64,000 nucleotides of DNA from assembly GCF_963422355.1 (NCBI RefSeq), contig NC_085106.1, forward strand, positions 2,856,568 to 2,920,567. The letters run 5' to 3'. The first letter of the stretch is position 1. Every line of letters starts with the position of its first letter. Shown piece by piece: positions 20,905 through 30,277 of the stretch. The notes beneath the pieces were generated by a model, which worked only from the letters and a program-made list of their open reading frames with translations, had not been told where the DNA came from and searched no databases. The DNA is from Corticium candelabrum (taxonomy: Eukaryota; Porifera; Homoscleromorpha; Homosclerophorida; Plakinidae). The translations under genes were made by a program, and so were the position numbers.

Positions 20905-23558
20905 ATGGATCTTTCGAATTCCAAGGACGAATTGTTGGCTAAAATGCGACAAGAGTGCACGCAACTGTCACTTGAATTAGAAAAGGTAGAGTAGATTGAT
21001 CTGATAAAATACGTTTTACGAAAACGACATCGCCAGCTATGTAAATCTGCATGTCTAGACGAAACGAGAATGCTCACGTCTTCAACCCATAGCTGCTGGA
21101 GAGACGACGGTCAAGACAGTCTATAAACGGATTCTAACTGGTGTCATGGAGTGAAGGTTATTTCCTGCTGGAAATAACTGCCGTGTTGTAACGGCGGGAA
21201 ATGATTTCTGTCAAAATGGGTGCGGTTTCGATTACAAATACTTTCTGCATGACGTAGAAAGTATTCAAGAAGCTAGCAGTGTAAGCTTTGCTAACGCTAG
21301 AGTCTGAATGAGTGTGAACAGCTCACTCAACACTTTCACTGAAGGAAAGAGTTTAAATTGTACTAAGTAAGTGACTCTTCGTTCCCACTGACAATCAAAC
21401 TTAGATGCCTTATTTTCTAGTTACCAAGGTCTCCTTTAATTAAACTCAGCTGCATTCACATCTACCTCAAGGATACTTATTTCATCTTTAGAACAAGGAC
21501 TTTGCTATGTAGTCTACTTCAGTTTCATTCTTATCTTCAAGTGTCCTTGATTAGTCAAGGCTGGTTCCGTGACTAATAGAGTATTTACAGAGCGAGGAAT
21601 TTTTGGGTGAGATTATAATAATTGCGTTTCAACAGTTGAGTGGTTAGGTCATTCAGACTAAAAAGGATTTAATGACTTTGATATGACGTTTTCTGTCCTA
21701 CTTGGGTCAACCTTGGTAAATACAATTGATGGTGATGAGTCAAAGTACTATACTAGAACAGCAGTGTAATACATCAAACTGTGTGTATGCATTGTGTTTG
21801 TATGATGGAAACAGAGCAGACATTATGGTCACTTGTGGTCTGGGTTAGGCTATTAAATACAAGTAAGTGCTCTGTTGCCCAGTGACAATTGCTTAGGGAC
21901 ACCAACAGGCTTTGAGGATTTGTTGGACGCTGAATGAACTGCATTGCAAAAGGGGATAGGACAATTCTATGACACCAGAATGTTGATAAGCATATGTAGA
22001 AGTCTAGATTGTATATGTGTATTACGTTACAGTCATTGCACGCTCTTGTCTATCAAGAACAAAGACTAAAAGCAGAATTGCAACTCTTGAAGGAACAACC
22101 TCCAGAATGTGAGTTAAGTTAGCTGTTGCATGGTATTAGTGTTCAAACCTGATATTGTTGTGTCTTTGTAGCATTAGTTAGAATTAAGCATGCAGGAGTG
22201 GTTGAAGCTGTGTTATTGGACGAGGTCTGTCTTTGCAAACAGTAGTCTTGCTGTGAGTTGAGCTTTAGTGTATCTTTATCGTTCATAGCTACGGAGAACT
22301 AATCGTGAGCTAGAAGAGTCTTTAGTGGCAATTAGGGAAAGAAAGACAGAATCGGATGCTGAACTTAAGCGGTAGTGATTCTAGAGAATATTGTTGCCAT
22401 GTTTCATGCTAATTGATTATTATTAGATTGTCTCAACATCTTACTGAGTTCAAAAACATTCATGGTCATCTTGAAGCTCGATGTAGTGAAGGGGATTTAT
22501 CGAGCACGGAGGATGCTCTAACAAGGTATTTCAAGTTTCTCATACACCTTGCTGTCTTCCCAGATGTTTCTTGTCAGTATGGCTTGCTGTGTGTCGTGTA
22601 TTTATTACTATAACTTAGGGCCACTAAATGATGTTTGAAACTTACCACAATGTCTTTTGTGTCTAATTGCAACTAACCACATGCATTTTTGTCTAATTTA
22701 TTTATTGATTTGGATTGTATTGTTACCATAAGGGACCAGCATCAAGAAGCGGTTGACAAGAAACGGAGAAAGGCTAAAGCATATTACAACTCTCTGTCAA
22801 AAGAAATGGTTTATTGTCAACACTAACATACTGCTTGGAATATGTACAAGCATTAATTTGCTAGGACGACTTTGTGTCTCAACATTTTGGAAGTCCTACT
22901 GATGAGGAGCAATCACCGTCAATTGCAAGAGCAAGGAACAGACAAGGAAAGGCAAGTTTAATACTACCTAACACATTTTCAGGAGAATTTAATTGCATGT
23001 ATTAATTAATTGTGAATTTAAACAACTGGTATTTTAGAAGTCAATTAACTTCATGATGTACAAGGCTGATGTTCTGTTTGTAGAAGTCACTGAAGCAATC
23101 TACACTTGACCTTGTAACAAGTACGAGGAAGGAATATAAATCGATGACTGAGATGATCGATGTCAGTGTTTAGTGGTAGTCGTTCTATGTTGATGCTTAT
23201 TATTTCTTACTGTAATAGGAATTGACTGATGTGTGGCTGGAGTCTGCTCATCATCCTTACAAAGTTATCCCTGATGATTACTGGCCGCCATATATCAGAC
23301 TTCTCCTCACTGCCGGCATAGCACGACTCAATCCCTCCAATTCTAATCAGATACAGCTGGTACCTTGCTTTAGATGACACATTAGTGTGGTTTTATCGAC
23401 TGGAGTTTTGACAACTCTTGTAACTATGTATATTTTCATTGTAGGCAGGTTATGAAAGAGTCTTTGGGCATTTTATCCAGATGCAATGTGATTCCTTGTG
23501 CAGAAGGTACAGTGTAGTAGTGGCATGTTCGAGTTCAATAGTCATGGAGAAGGCCTAG
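20905..23558 (+). CDS. CENPK: Centromere protein K (CENP-K)
   Basis: Subunit of the inner-kinetochore CCAN (CENP-H/I/K/M group). Ten exons (20905-20985, 22033-22108, 22172-22224, 22289-22371, 22427-22525, 22733-22808, 22865-22951, 23084-23161, 23219-23359, 23445-23558) sum to 888 nt, 295 residues. The N-terminal half is coiled-coil-like (LLAKMRQECTQLSLELEK, LRRTNRELEESLVAIRER). The C-terminal part has the family's conserved segment DYWPPYIRLLLTAGIAR followed by LNPSNSNQIQL. Intron 7 starts with GC rather than GT (exon end AAAG at 22951, then GCAAGT). The last exon could alternatively contain a further intron after Arg-Arg. Intron 1 is about 1 kb and holds nothing I recognise. The gene shares a promoter with HBP1. 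Confidence 0.82.
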
Positions 23559-24061
23559 ACAGACACGAGTAGAATTGGACCGTGTGAAGTCTGGCATCTT
23601 GACATGTACATCCAAACAGACATTCACGTAGGTGGACCTGTATCCGAATCCAGACTCTCGTGATGCACCGTGTGTTAAGAGGTTTCAAGGCTATATGCTT
23701 GGTCTCTTTGATGCGCTCGGAACATTTCTTTGTTCAGATTGTCTTGTGCTATGGTTTCTATAGTATCCTGGTTTTCTGTATCGGGCAACTATCCTATGGC
23801 AAGTTCAAGGGAGCTTGCATATAAGGCTATCAAAGTCTCGTCTTTCATAGCCAGATTGTTATTGAACTTTGGCTACTAGATAGACTTCACATGACCTCAT
23901 TTTATCCAACATGTTTAACACAATTTGACCCTGTCAAAGAGATGCATCATGATAATACAACAGTTCTATGCTTATGTAACACTTGTAGTCATGTTTACAT
24001 TGTAGTCATGCTTACATGCAAAACATATATCAAAGGTGCAATTTGTACGGAAAATAGTAGT
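23559..24061. other. Convergent intergenic region
   Basis: Lies between the 3' ends of CENPK (+) and the NB-ARC gene (-). It presumably contains both 3' UTRs. No open frame, repeat or known element is recognised. Confidence 0.5.
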
Positions 24062-27000
24062 TTATGTTTCGTGTTCTGTGTTTACTGACTTGTCATTTTC
24101 TTGAACTTGGGCAAACATGCTGGCAGTGCAACTCCATGCTACCAGATCCCTCATAGTTACATCAGACAATGGTTTTATAGAATACGACATAGAGGCAGGC
24201 AAGTCATCTGACACACGTGTTACTTTGTTACTTGAGGCAGTTGCTCGAGTCTCCATTTCATGTGGAATAGGTTCTGAATCACTCCATGGGAGTACAATAT
24301 CTTCATCAATACAATCTGTCGCCCTATCAGTACGTTCTATGAGCTCAGATACAGCCATTGATGCTTCCAAACACATCTGAGCAGAGTCTTGATCTCCAAC
24401 AGTGACAAAGTAGGTAACAAGGTTACCAAGATCTTCAACATGACACTTGTCTAATTTCCTCTCTGTATCGACCTGTGATAAAGCCTCCATGCTGGTAATG
24501 ATGGCGTGATCCTCATTGCTTCGAGTCATTGCAGTTGTTTGGTGGAATCGAGCTAGAGACAGCAATCCGGCAATCATCTTGGGGTCACCTTTCCCAGTGC
24601 TTTTCTCGTAAAGCAATAGAGCCTCACGGTAACTTGACAAAGCTTCCATTTTGAGGTTTTCAGCCAATAAGCAGTCACCTACACACACCTTGATATCTGC
24701 CATGACAGATCGACCTGAAGCAAACATTTCGACCATGACAGTTGCTTGATTTTCCTCGTTGAATACGGCTTCTGAGCTGACAAGAGCAGTCTGATATTCT
24801 CCCATTTCTTTTAGAGAATGAATTACCAAGCTGGACAGTTTGGTTGCATTCAAAGTCATGCAGATCATCTGTCCTGGTATCTCCATGTTCAACTGTCCCA
24901 ATTGTTCAACCAGTCTTGTATCAGCACTCTGACATATTTCTATAACACGGTCAAACCGCTTTTGCGAATAGAAATGGTCAGCAAGTTCATAGCTGGCAGC
25001 AAGTATTAGGAGAGGATCGGCCATCTTCTCAAACAGCTGAAGAGAATGCATGAGCTTCTCTTCAGCAAGCTCCGGCTTAAACTGTGAACATGACTTTGCT
25101 AAATTAGTATAAAACTTTGCTAGTTCAGTAGCACTTTGATTAGCAAGTGAGAGAATACGGGATGCTTGAAAATAGTTATCAAATGCTTGTGGGGTGTCCT
25201 CCATTGCCAGATGACAATCTCCTATCCACTTCAATGTCTCTCCGATTGAACGGTGACCGGATGGCAAACAACACTGTAACATTGTTAGTATTTTTTGGAA
25301 CACCAAGAGAGCCTTTTTAGCATTGCTGACATTATAGAGATATTGACCACAACTTTGCCAATAGTTCAGGCTCTGGAGGTTTACATTGGTTGCAACGTCT
25401 CTGCTAAGCAGAGCTTTCCATACTCTTCTATTAGTGGTTGCCATCAGATGGAAGTTGGCGTCAATATCTGCCATTTCTGCCATCTGTTGTGCACTCATAT
25501 TCTTCAAGGTATCTTGCATAATACCATGCAAGATCTTACTGGAACTTTTCACTCCTAACATGGATATTCTATTCATGTAGTGAGGTGCTACTGCATTGGC
25601 TGGATTTGTTGATTCAGATGTCTTTGACACTACGATGGACATTAGCTCTTTAATTTGAGCATCCTCAGACTTGAGGGCATATTGTGTCACCAAATCAGTT
25701 AGTCTTGCAGTTGAACCTTGCCCTGACAAATACATCTCAGATAGTCTGCTTCCTGCAAACTGAGTATGAAACATCATCTGTATTGAAAACACTGTTGTCT
25801 GTAGCAAGAAAACTCGTATATTGATGAATACTGATGGTTCCTGGAGTTGGTTGATAATGACTTGTGCCTCGTGAAGAGTTTGCTGACACTCATCATACTG
25901 TTGCCTTGTAGCAAAGCAGACAGCCAAGTCAAGCATACGAGACGCAACTTCTGCAGACTGTAAACGCTTGTCAAGAGCTCGTTTCACTCCTTGCTGGCAC
26001 AGTGACAACTCCAGCCATGGATCATTTATAGTCACAGCCACAACTCGGACAAAATCAACAATTGTTTCACACGTTTGATCCAGTATGTTGGCTTGATTTA
26101 CTGTCTTAGCTACAGCCTGCGTGTGAGACAGCATCTCCACTAGGAGTGGATCCATACACTGCAAGGCTGATGGAATGTCTTTGGATGAAGGCAGGTGACG
26201 GGCTATCACATGGCTCAAAATAATGAGACTATATTGTACATCTAAGTCAGTGAGATGATAACGTCTCACATACTGTTGTATCCGTGATGGCACACAATAA
26301 CGAGTGTTACCGGCCGAGGATACTCCACACTCTTGCAAAATGGAACCCGTGTCTATGAGTTGGGTTAGGGTTTCTCTAAACTTCTGTTCAGAGAATGGAC
26401 TGATATGTTCCATTAAGCATTCTCTGAGAATATATTCTGAAATTGGTTCTAAAGAGAGCAGAGCACAGTAAGACAGTATCTTCCACGCATGACTAGATTG
26501 ACTGGATAGATTATGAATATCCATCTCCCATAGTGGGAGCTTGATGGGTTTGTCCGACTTAAGTTGCACAACGCCAGCTTTCAGCCGTCTCTGATCAAAG
26601 AATGACAGTCCCAACCGTTGGATCTGGCCGTCGCTCAATGACCTGATATCCCCAACAGACTCGACATCAAATTTTAGCTTTAGATCTTCCTCCAAGTGAC
26701 TCAAATGATAAAACTTCAGCCAGCCAGACACATTGGATAACTGCTCTCTCACGGTCGTGACATGTTTCGAGAACATCTCCACATAGCTTGAAGGATTAAC
26801 ATGATGATTCATTTTCAACTTCTGAGCAGCATAGACCAATGCAAGGGGTAGACATGCAGCCATATCCTTTCCAATCAACTGCTTGAGTGCCTCATCCTGC
26901 AGTTCTTCATCAACTGCCGTGTATGTTTTCATGATTCTAATTGCTCGATCTTCATCCAGTGGTTGCAACTGAAACTTGGGGACATCAGCCCACGCACCTT

Positions 27001-27700
27001 GGAAAGACTGACTACGCGTTATGACCAAGACATGCGCATTAGAAGTGATGGGTGGCATGCATGATTTGACGAGCTCCAAGTCCTGTGCATTGTCAAACAC
27101 AAAAAGAATTCCTTTCTTCTCACTTGCAATGGCCTGCACGGTTCGAAGATCATCAACAAAATGATTGAATGTGTGATAGTTGTGTAGAGTGATTGCAGTA
27201 TGATGTGATAGATGGATGGACAAGGATGACTCAGCAGATATCCATACAACACCATCAGGGTAGAAAGCCGTGTATTTCTCAACAAATTCCTTTGCGAGGA
27301 ACGTCTTGCCCATTCCTGCAGCACCGTGTAACACAACGACTCGGAAATTTCTCGACTCTTCTGACTCGTGGAATACAGCAAACAACTGCTTGAGCTCTGC
27401 ATCTCGCACAGATTGATAACTAGCAGCAATTTTCCTGGGATTGCTGGACGTCTCCTCTAGCGTTGATTCGCGCATTGCTCGGCGTAGTTTCTCCATCGTT
27501 GCTTGATTGTCCCGTTGCCTCCATTGGTGCAGTATTCTCACTGCTTGGGTCTCCCTGTCGTCTTCTGTTTCGCTACTGGCTGCAAGTGATGGATCTACAG
27601 GAATGTCTAGGCTTTCTGCGAACGACTGGAAAGTGCGTCCGCTGAGGCTTTTTTCCACAAAATCCTTCAGATCATCATCCGTTGGATCGAAAACTTCCAT
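24062..27700 (-). CDS. Death-domain / NB-ARC / TPR STAND NTPase (NLR- or APAF1-like), intronless
   Basis: A single uninterrupted 1212-codon frame; the start is the ATG at 27700 (MEVFDPTDDD). Residues about 7-78 look like a death-fold domain (LKDFVEKSL, TFQSFAESLDI, AVRILHQWRQRDNQATME). The NB-ARC domain follows: Walker A GAAGMGKT (126-133), Walker B GILFVFDNAQD (197-207), sensor VLVITRS (224-230), GLPL-like CLPLAL (283-288). A winged-helix-like stretch comes next, then a long helical C-terminal region with TPR-like segments (e.g. GHRSIGETLKWIGDCHLAME, ALSSYREALLLYEKS). STAND proteins of this layout oligomerise on signal recognition and recruit death-fold partners. This points to innate-immune or apoptotic signalling in the cytosol; the role is inferred from architecture alone. 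It has no introns, unlike the intron-rich genes around it, and lies 197 bp downstream of another intronless gene on the same strand. Confidence 0.88.
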   Translation of the reverse strand: MEVFDPTDDDLKDFVEKSLSGRTFQSFAESLDIPVDPSLAASSETEDDRETQAVRILHQWRQRDNQATMEKLRRAMRESTLEETSSNPRKIAASYQSVRDAELKQLFAVFHESEESRNFRVVVLHGAAGMGKTFLAKEFVEKYTAFYPDGVVWISAESSLSIHLSHHTAITLHNYHTFNHFVDDLRTVQAIASEKKGILFVFDNAQDLELVKSCMPPITSNAHVLVITRSQSFQGAWADVPKFQLQPLDEDRAIRIMKTYTAVDEELQDEALKQLIGKDMAACLPLALVYAAQKLKMNHHVNPSSYVEMFSKHVTTVREQLSNVSGWLKFYHLSHLEEDLKLKFDVESVGDIRSLSDGQIQRLGLSFFDQRRLKAGVVQLKSDKPIKLPLWEMDIHNLSSQSSHAWKILSYCALLSLEPISEYILRECLMEHISPFSEQKFRETLTQLIDTGSILQECGVSSAGNTRYCVPSRIQQYVRRYHLTDLDVQYSLIILSHVIARHLPSSKDIPSALQCMDPLLVEMLSHTQAVAKTVNQANILDQTCETIVDFVRVVAVTINDPWLELSLCQQGVKRALDKRLQSAEVASRMLDLAVCFATRQQYDECQQTLHEAQVIINQLQEPSVFINIRVFLLQTTVFSIQMMFHTQFAGSRLSEMYLSGQGSTARLTDLVTQYALKSEDAQIKELMSIVVSKTSESTNPANAVAPHYMNRISMLGVKSSSKILHGIMQDTLKNMSAQQMAEMADIDANFHLMATTNRRVWKALLSRDVATNVNLQSLNYWQSCGQYLYNVSNAKKALLVFQKILTMLQCCLPSGHRSIGETLKWIGDCHLAMEDTPQAFDNYFQASRILSLANQSATELAKFYTNLAKSCSQFKPELAEEKLMHSLQLFEKMADPLLILAASYELADHFYSQKRFDRVIEICQSADTRLVEQLGQLNMEIPGQMICMTLNATKLSSLVIHSLKEMGEYQTALVSSEAVFNEENQATVMVEMFASGRSVMADIKVCVGDCLLAENLKMEALSSYREALLLYEKSTGKGDPKMIAGLLSLARFHQTTAMTRSNEDHAIITSMEALSQVDTERKLDKCHVEDLGNLVTYFVTVGDQDSAQMCLEASMAVSELIERTDRATDCIDEDIVLPWSDSEPIPHEMETRATASSNKVTRVSDDLPASMSYSIKPLSDVTMRDLVAWSCTASMFAQVQENDKSVNTEHET

Positions 27701-27897
27701 TATTTCGAACACTATGGCTTATGGCTGTTTAGCGCGCGTGTGACATGTGCATGGCAGGCGTACACACTGCATGATGGGCGGGACTTTTCTCACACAAAGA
27801 CTGGACACGTGACAGAGTCAGACTATTACAGTAACGCATTGCTAGTTAACACTGAAAAATTTATAAAGGACAATTTTTATGTGTTCATACATCAAAT
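27701..27897. promoter_or_regulatory. 197-bp spacer between two intronless genes
   Basis: Separates the P450 stop codon from the NB-ARC start on the - strand. It contains CACGTG near 27807 and a GGGCGGGA box near 27776 (+ strand reading) that could serve the NB-ARC gene. The short gap leaves room for either a compact promoter or co-transcription. Confidence 0.45.
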
Positions 27898-29157
27898 CTA
27901 TGTCATCTCTTTCAGCCTAAAAATACATACCACATTTTCTTTAGGCCGAGAAACTGGTAGCCATTTAATATCAAAACATTGTTCATTAGGACGCATCCAT
28001 TTGTATCGTTTGAACAGGTAGGTGACAGACTGCTTCATGAGTACTTGGGACAGCATTTTACCCACACATCCACGAGGACCACCTCCAAATGTCCATACAC
28101 GATCTTCACAGCCTGCATTCACTCCAATCCATCGGTCAGGTAGCAAAGAGTCTGGCTTGGGAAAGACATCTGGATCACGATTTGCTGTAAACGTTGTGTA
28201 CATCAACGATTGTCCCTCTTGAACTTTAAACCCCGAAATGCAAAGTTCCTGAGTGACAATTTTCCGCCCACCTATAAATGATGGCCATTTTCGCTGTATT
28301 TCAAGTAGCAAACGATCCAGAAACTCTTCATCATCTATTGCTTTGTTGCACATCCACTGGTGATCATCTACAGCCATTTCAAGACAGAAGGATGTCAACA
28401 GTGATCCAAGTGCCTTCGGAACCAATGCAGAAATAAATAGAAGAATATGAGCAGCAACTTCTTCCCTGGATTTAAAGCCTGCATTGTTTATCGCATGAAG
28501 TAGAGTAGATTTATCCGCCCGGTCCATACGTAAATAAATCTCGGCCAACAACTTGTCTCGTGCTTCAACAGCACTACGAAAAGTTGACTTTCCAAACCCT
28601 GGAATGTGGAATTTCAGTGGAACAGAAACGATGCCATGCCAGTGAGCAGTGACTAGTGCCGAGTATTTTTCAGAATTTTGTTTCAAATCTTCTAGGCTCA
28701 TCCCAAGAAACAGTCCTAGACACAAGTCAGTGCACATCTTCTTAAAAGTCTGATACAAAGGTACACTCTCTTGCTCGTTCAACTTCCCTAGATGCATAGC
28801 AATAACAGCATCAATCAGTTCATTCTGCTCTGTTATACGTCGTGGCTCAACCACACTATGTATGATCGTCCGAAGACGTCCAAAGTCTTCTTCGTCGCTG
28901 AAAATGATGCTGTCCTCACCGTAGAGTTCATGAATGTGATCCATAAAACCCCGTCTGAAACAGGAAGAGTGTTCAGTCATCATTTCCCGTACTCCTTCAT
29001 TGGATGTCACGAATACAGTGACGCGACCGATAATTCGGCTCTGGAAAATGTTGCCGTAACGTCTCCTTTTCTGGGTTACAAAGCTGAAGGGATCCTTGGC
29101 GAAAGCGATGGACTCGTCGTTGAAGATACCGAAACGTGTTCCACCCGGTGGATTCAT
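27898..29157 (-). CDS. Cytochrome P450, intronless, lacking N-terminal anchor and I-helix acid/threonine pair
   Basis: A single frame of 419 codons from ATG 29157 (MNPPGGTRFG). P450 landmarks are the K-helix ExxR in LLEIQRKW (Glu286-Arg289), PDRW (340-343) and the haem loop FGGGPRGCVGK with thiolate Cys364. The I-helix (about 236-255, HILLFISALVPKALGSLL) does not show the usual (A/G)GxE/D-T-T/S; the acid and threonine positions read as Val/Pro/Lys. P450s without that pair (CYP74, prostacyclin and thromboxane synthases) catalyse isomerisation or dehydration of peroxides rather than O2-dependent hydroxylation, so such a role is possible here. The overall pattern resembles CYP26/CYP120-type sequences. 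No membrane anchor is seen; the frame stays open upstream to 29247 without an ATG, so a 5' exon cannot be excluded. Confidence 0.85.
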   Translation of the reverse strand: MNPPGGTRFGIFNDESIAFAKDPFSFVTQKRRRYGNIFQSRIIGRVTVFVTSNEGVREMMTEHSSCFRRGFMDHIHELYGEDSIIFSDEEDFGRLRTIIHSVVEPRRITEQNELIDAVIAMHLGKLNEQESVPLYQTFKKMCTDLCLGLFLGMSLEDLKQNSEKYSALVTAHWHGIVSVPLKFHIPGFGKSTFRSAVEARDKLLAEIYLRMDRADKSTLLHAINNAGFKSREEVAAHILLFISALVPKALGSLLTSFCLEMAVDDHQWMCNKAIDDEEFLDRLLLEIQRKWPSFIGGRKIVTQELCISGFKVQEGQSLMYTTFTANRDPDVFPKPDSLLPDRWIGVNAGCEDRVWTFGGGPRGCVGKMLSQVLMKQSVTYLFKRYKWMRPNEQCFDIKWLPVSRPKENVVCIFRLKEMT

Positions 29158-29459
29158 GTCGAGACGGTGACGGTGATGACTAACGACTGGTGACTGGTTG
29201 GTACCTGGTACCGCTCGTCGCCAGTGGTCACTAGCAACGCGGTACACCTCTAGGCAGACCTACCAATAACATCATCCCGGATGTGCGCATTTTTAGCTAC
29301 TATTAGTGTAGTGTTGTGTTGACAGTTTCATGGCAATACGCGCTTTGATTGAGACTTTATTTTACGACGGGAATCCCTCGACACAGTGGCCGATCTTCCG
29401 GGAACCGTGCTTACAAGAAACTATTTACACTATTAATTACACTAAATCTAGTCAAGCAT
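29158..29459. other. Upstream region of the P450 gene
   Basis: Intergenic sequence between the P450 start (-) and the left end of the MITE. Nothing specific is recognised. Confidence 0.4.
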
Positions 29460-29468
29460 ACAGATATA

Positions 29469-30091
29469 TAGCCTCGAACTTCCAGACCAGAGAGCGCGCA
29501 AAGCGCGCGAACTCTAGTCTGGACCAAGTCGATACTAAAATGGTTTCGAAAATAGCCCTTCTAAGCCAATCAGCTTCTACAACCCGAATCTCGGTTGTAA
29601 ATTCTGATTGACTTAGCAATAATAGGTTATGCTAAGTGCACTAGCACTGATTGTGCGCGTGTGAAATCCTCGTGGGCGCCAGAACAATGACTGAACTCTG
29701 CACGCACACATCTTAGTTTTAGTTTCAGCTTCATTTCTTCGATATTTACAAGCTTGCGGTGACAGGACATGCACAGCAGCGTCGCCAGACCATCACCTTT
29801 GACAACTGGTCGAGCGGTTAGACTAGCTAGCGGTCTGCCGAAGAATCAAAGAGTCCTCGTTTCATGCCGTCTACCAAGATATCGCCGCAAACACGGCAGA
29901 CGTCTCTTCTTTGTTCGTGAGATCTCATGGCATTTACAAATGATATGTTGATCTAGGTAAAACGATCTTACGCTGTTAGACACCATTAGCATCGCTACTG
30001 ATAAATACTTCCGAAATCATTTTAGTATCGACTTGGTCCAGACTAGAGTTGGCGCGCTTCGCGCGCTCTCTGGTCTGGAAATTCGAGGCTA
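29469..30091. mobile_element. Non-autonomous DNA transposon (MITE), Mutator-like by 9-bp TSD and long TIRs
   Basis: A 623-bp element whose ends are inverted repeats of about 75-90 bp. The left arm begins TAGCCTCGAACTTCC and the right arm ends GGAAATTCGAGGCTA, with only a few mismatches between arms. It is flanked by a perfect 9-bp duplication, ACAGATATA, at 29460-29468 and 30092-30100. Long TIRs with 9-bp TSDs fit Mutator-like elements. Each arm contains a GC-rich mini-hairpin (GCGCGC, three to four bases, GCGCGC). No transposase coding is present. It sits in the intergenic space between the divergent P450 and AASS genes. Confidence 0.85.
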
Positions 30092-30277
30092 ACAGATATA
30101 ACACGTTCTACCAGGATTCTTCTCGCACTCACATAGCATGTATATGATATATGATATACGCAAATATTTTCAATTATCGTATCAAGCCAAAACTCGCACA
30201 GATTCAGAAACTATATAGCCTGAGTGTACAGCGGTAACACGTGCAGCTCACGTGAACAAAATAGATCCCGGATAAGC
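30092..30277. promoter_or_regulatory. AASS upstream region
   Basis: Sequence between the MITE's right end and the AASS start codon; presumably promoter and 5' UTR. It carries CACGTG at about 30239 and CACGTGA at about 30249. No TATA box is obvious near a defined start. Confidence 0.4.

Noticed and set aside
24062-27700. Bacterial contamination as the source of the intronless NB-ARC gene
   Set aside because: It lies in continuous sequence between intron-bearing animal genes and has a death-fold-like domain; horizontal origin remains possible but is not shown.
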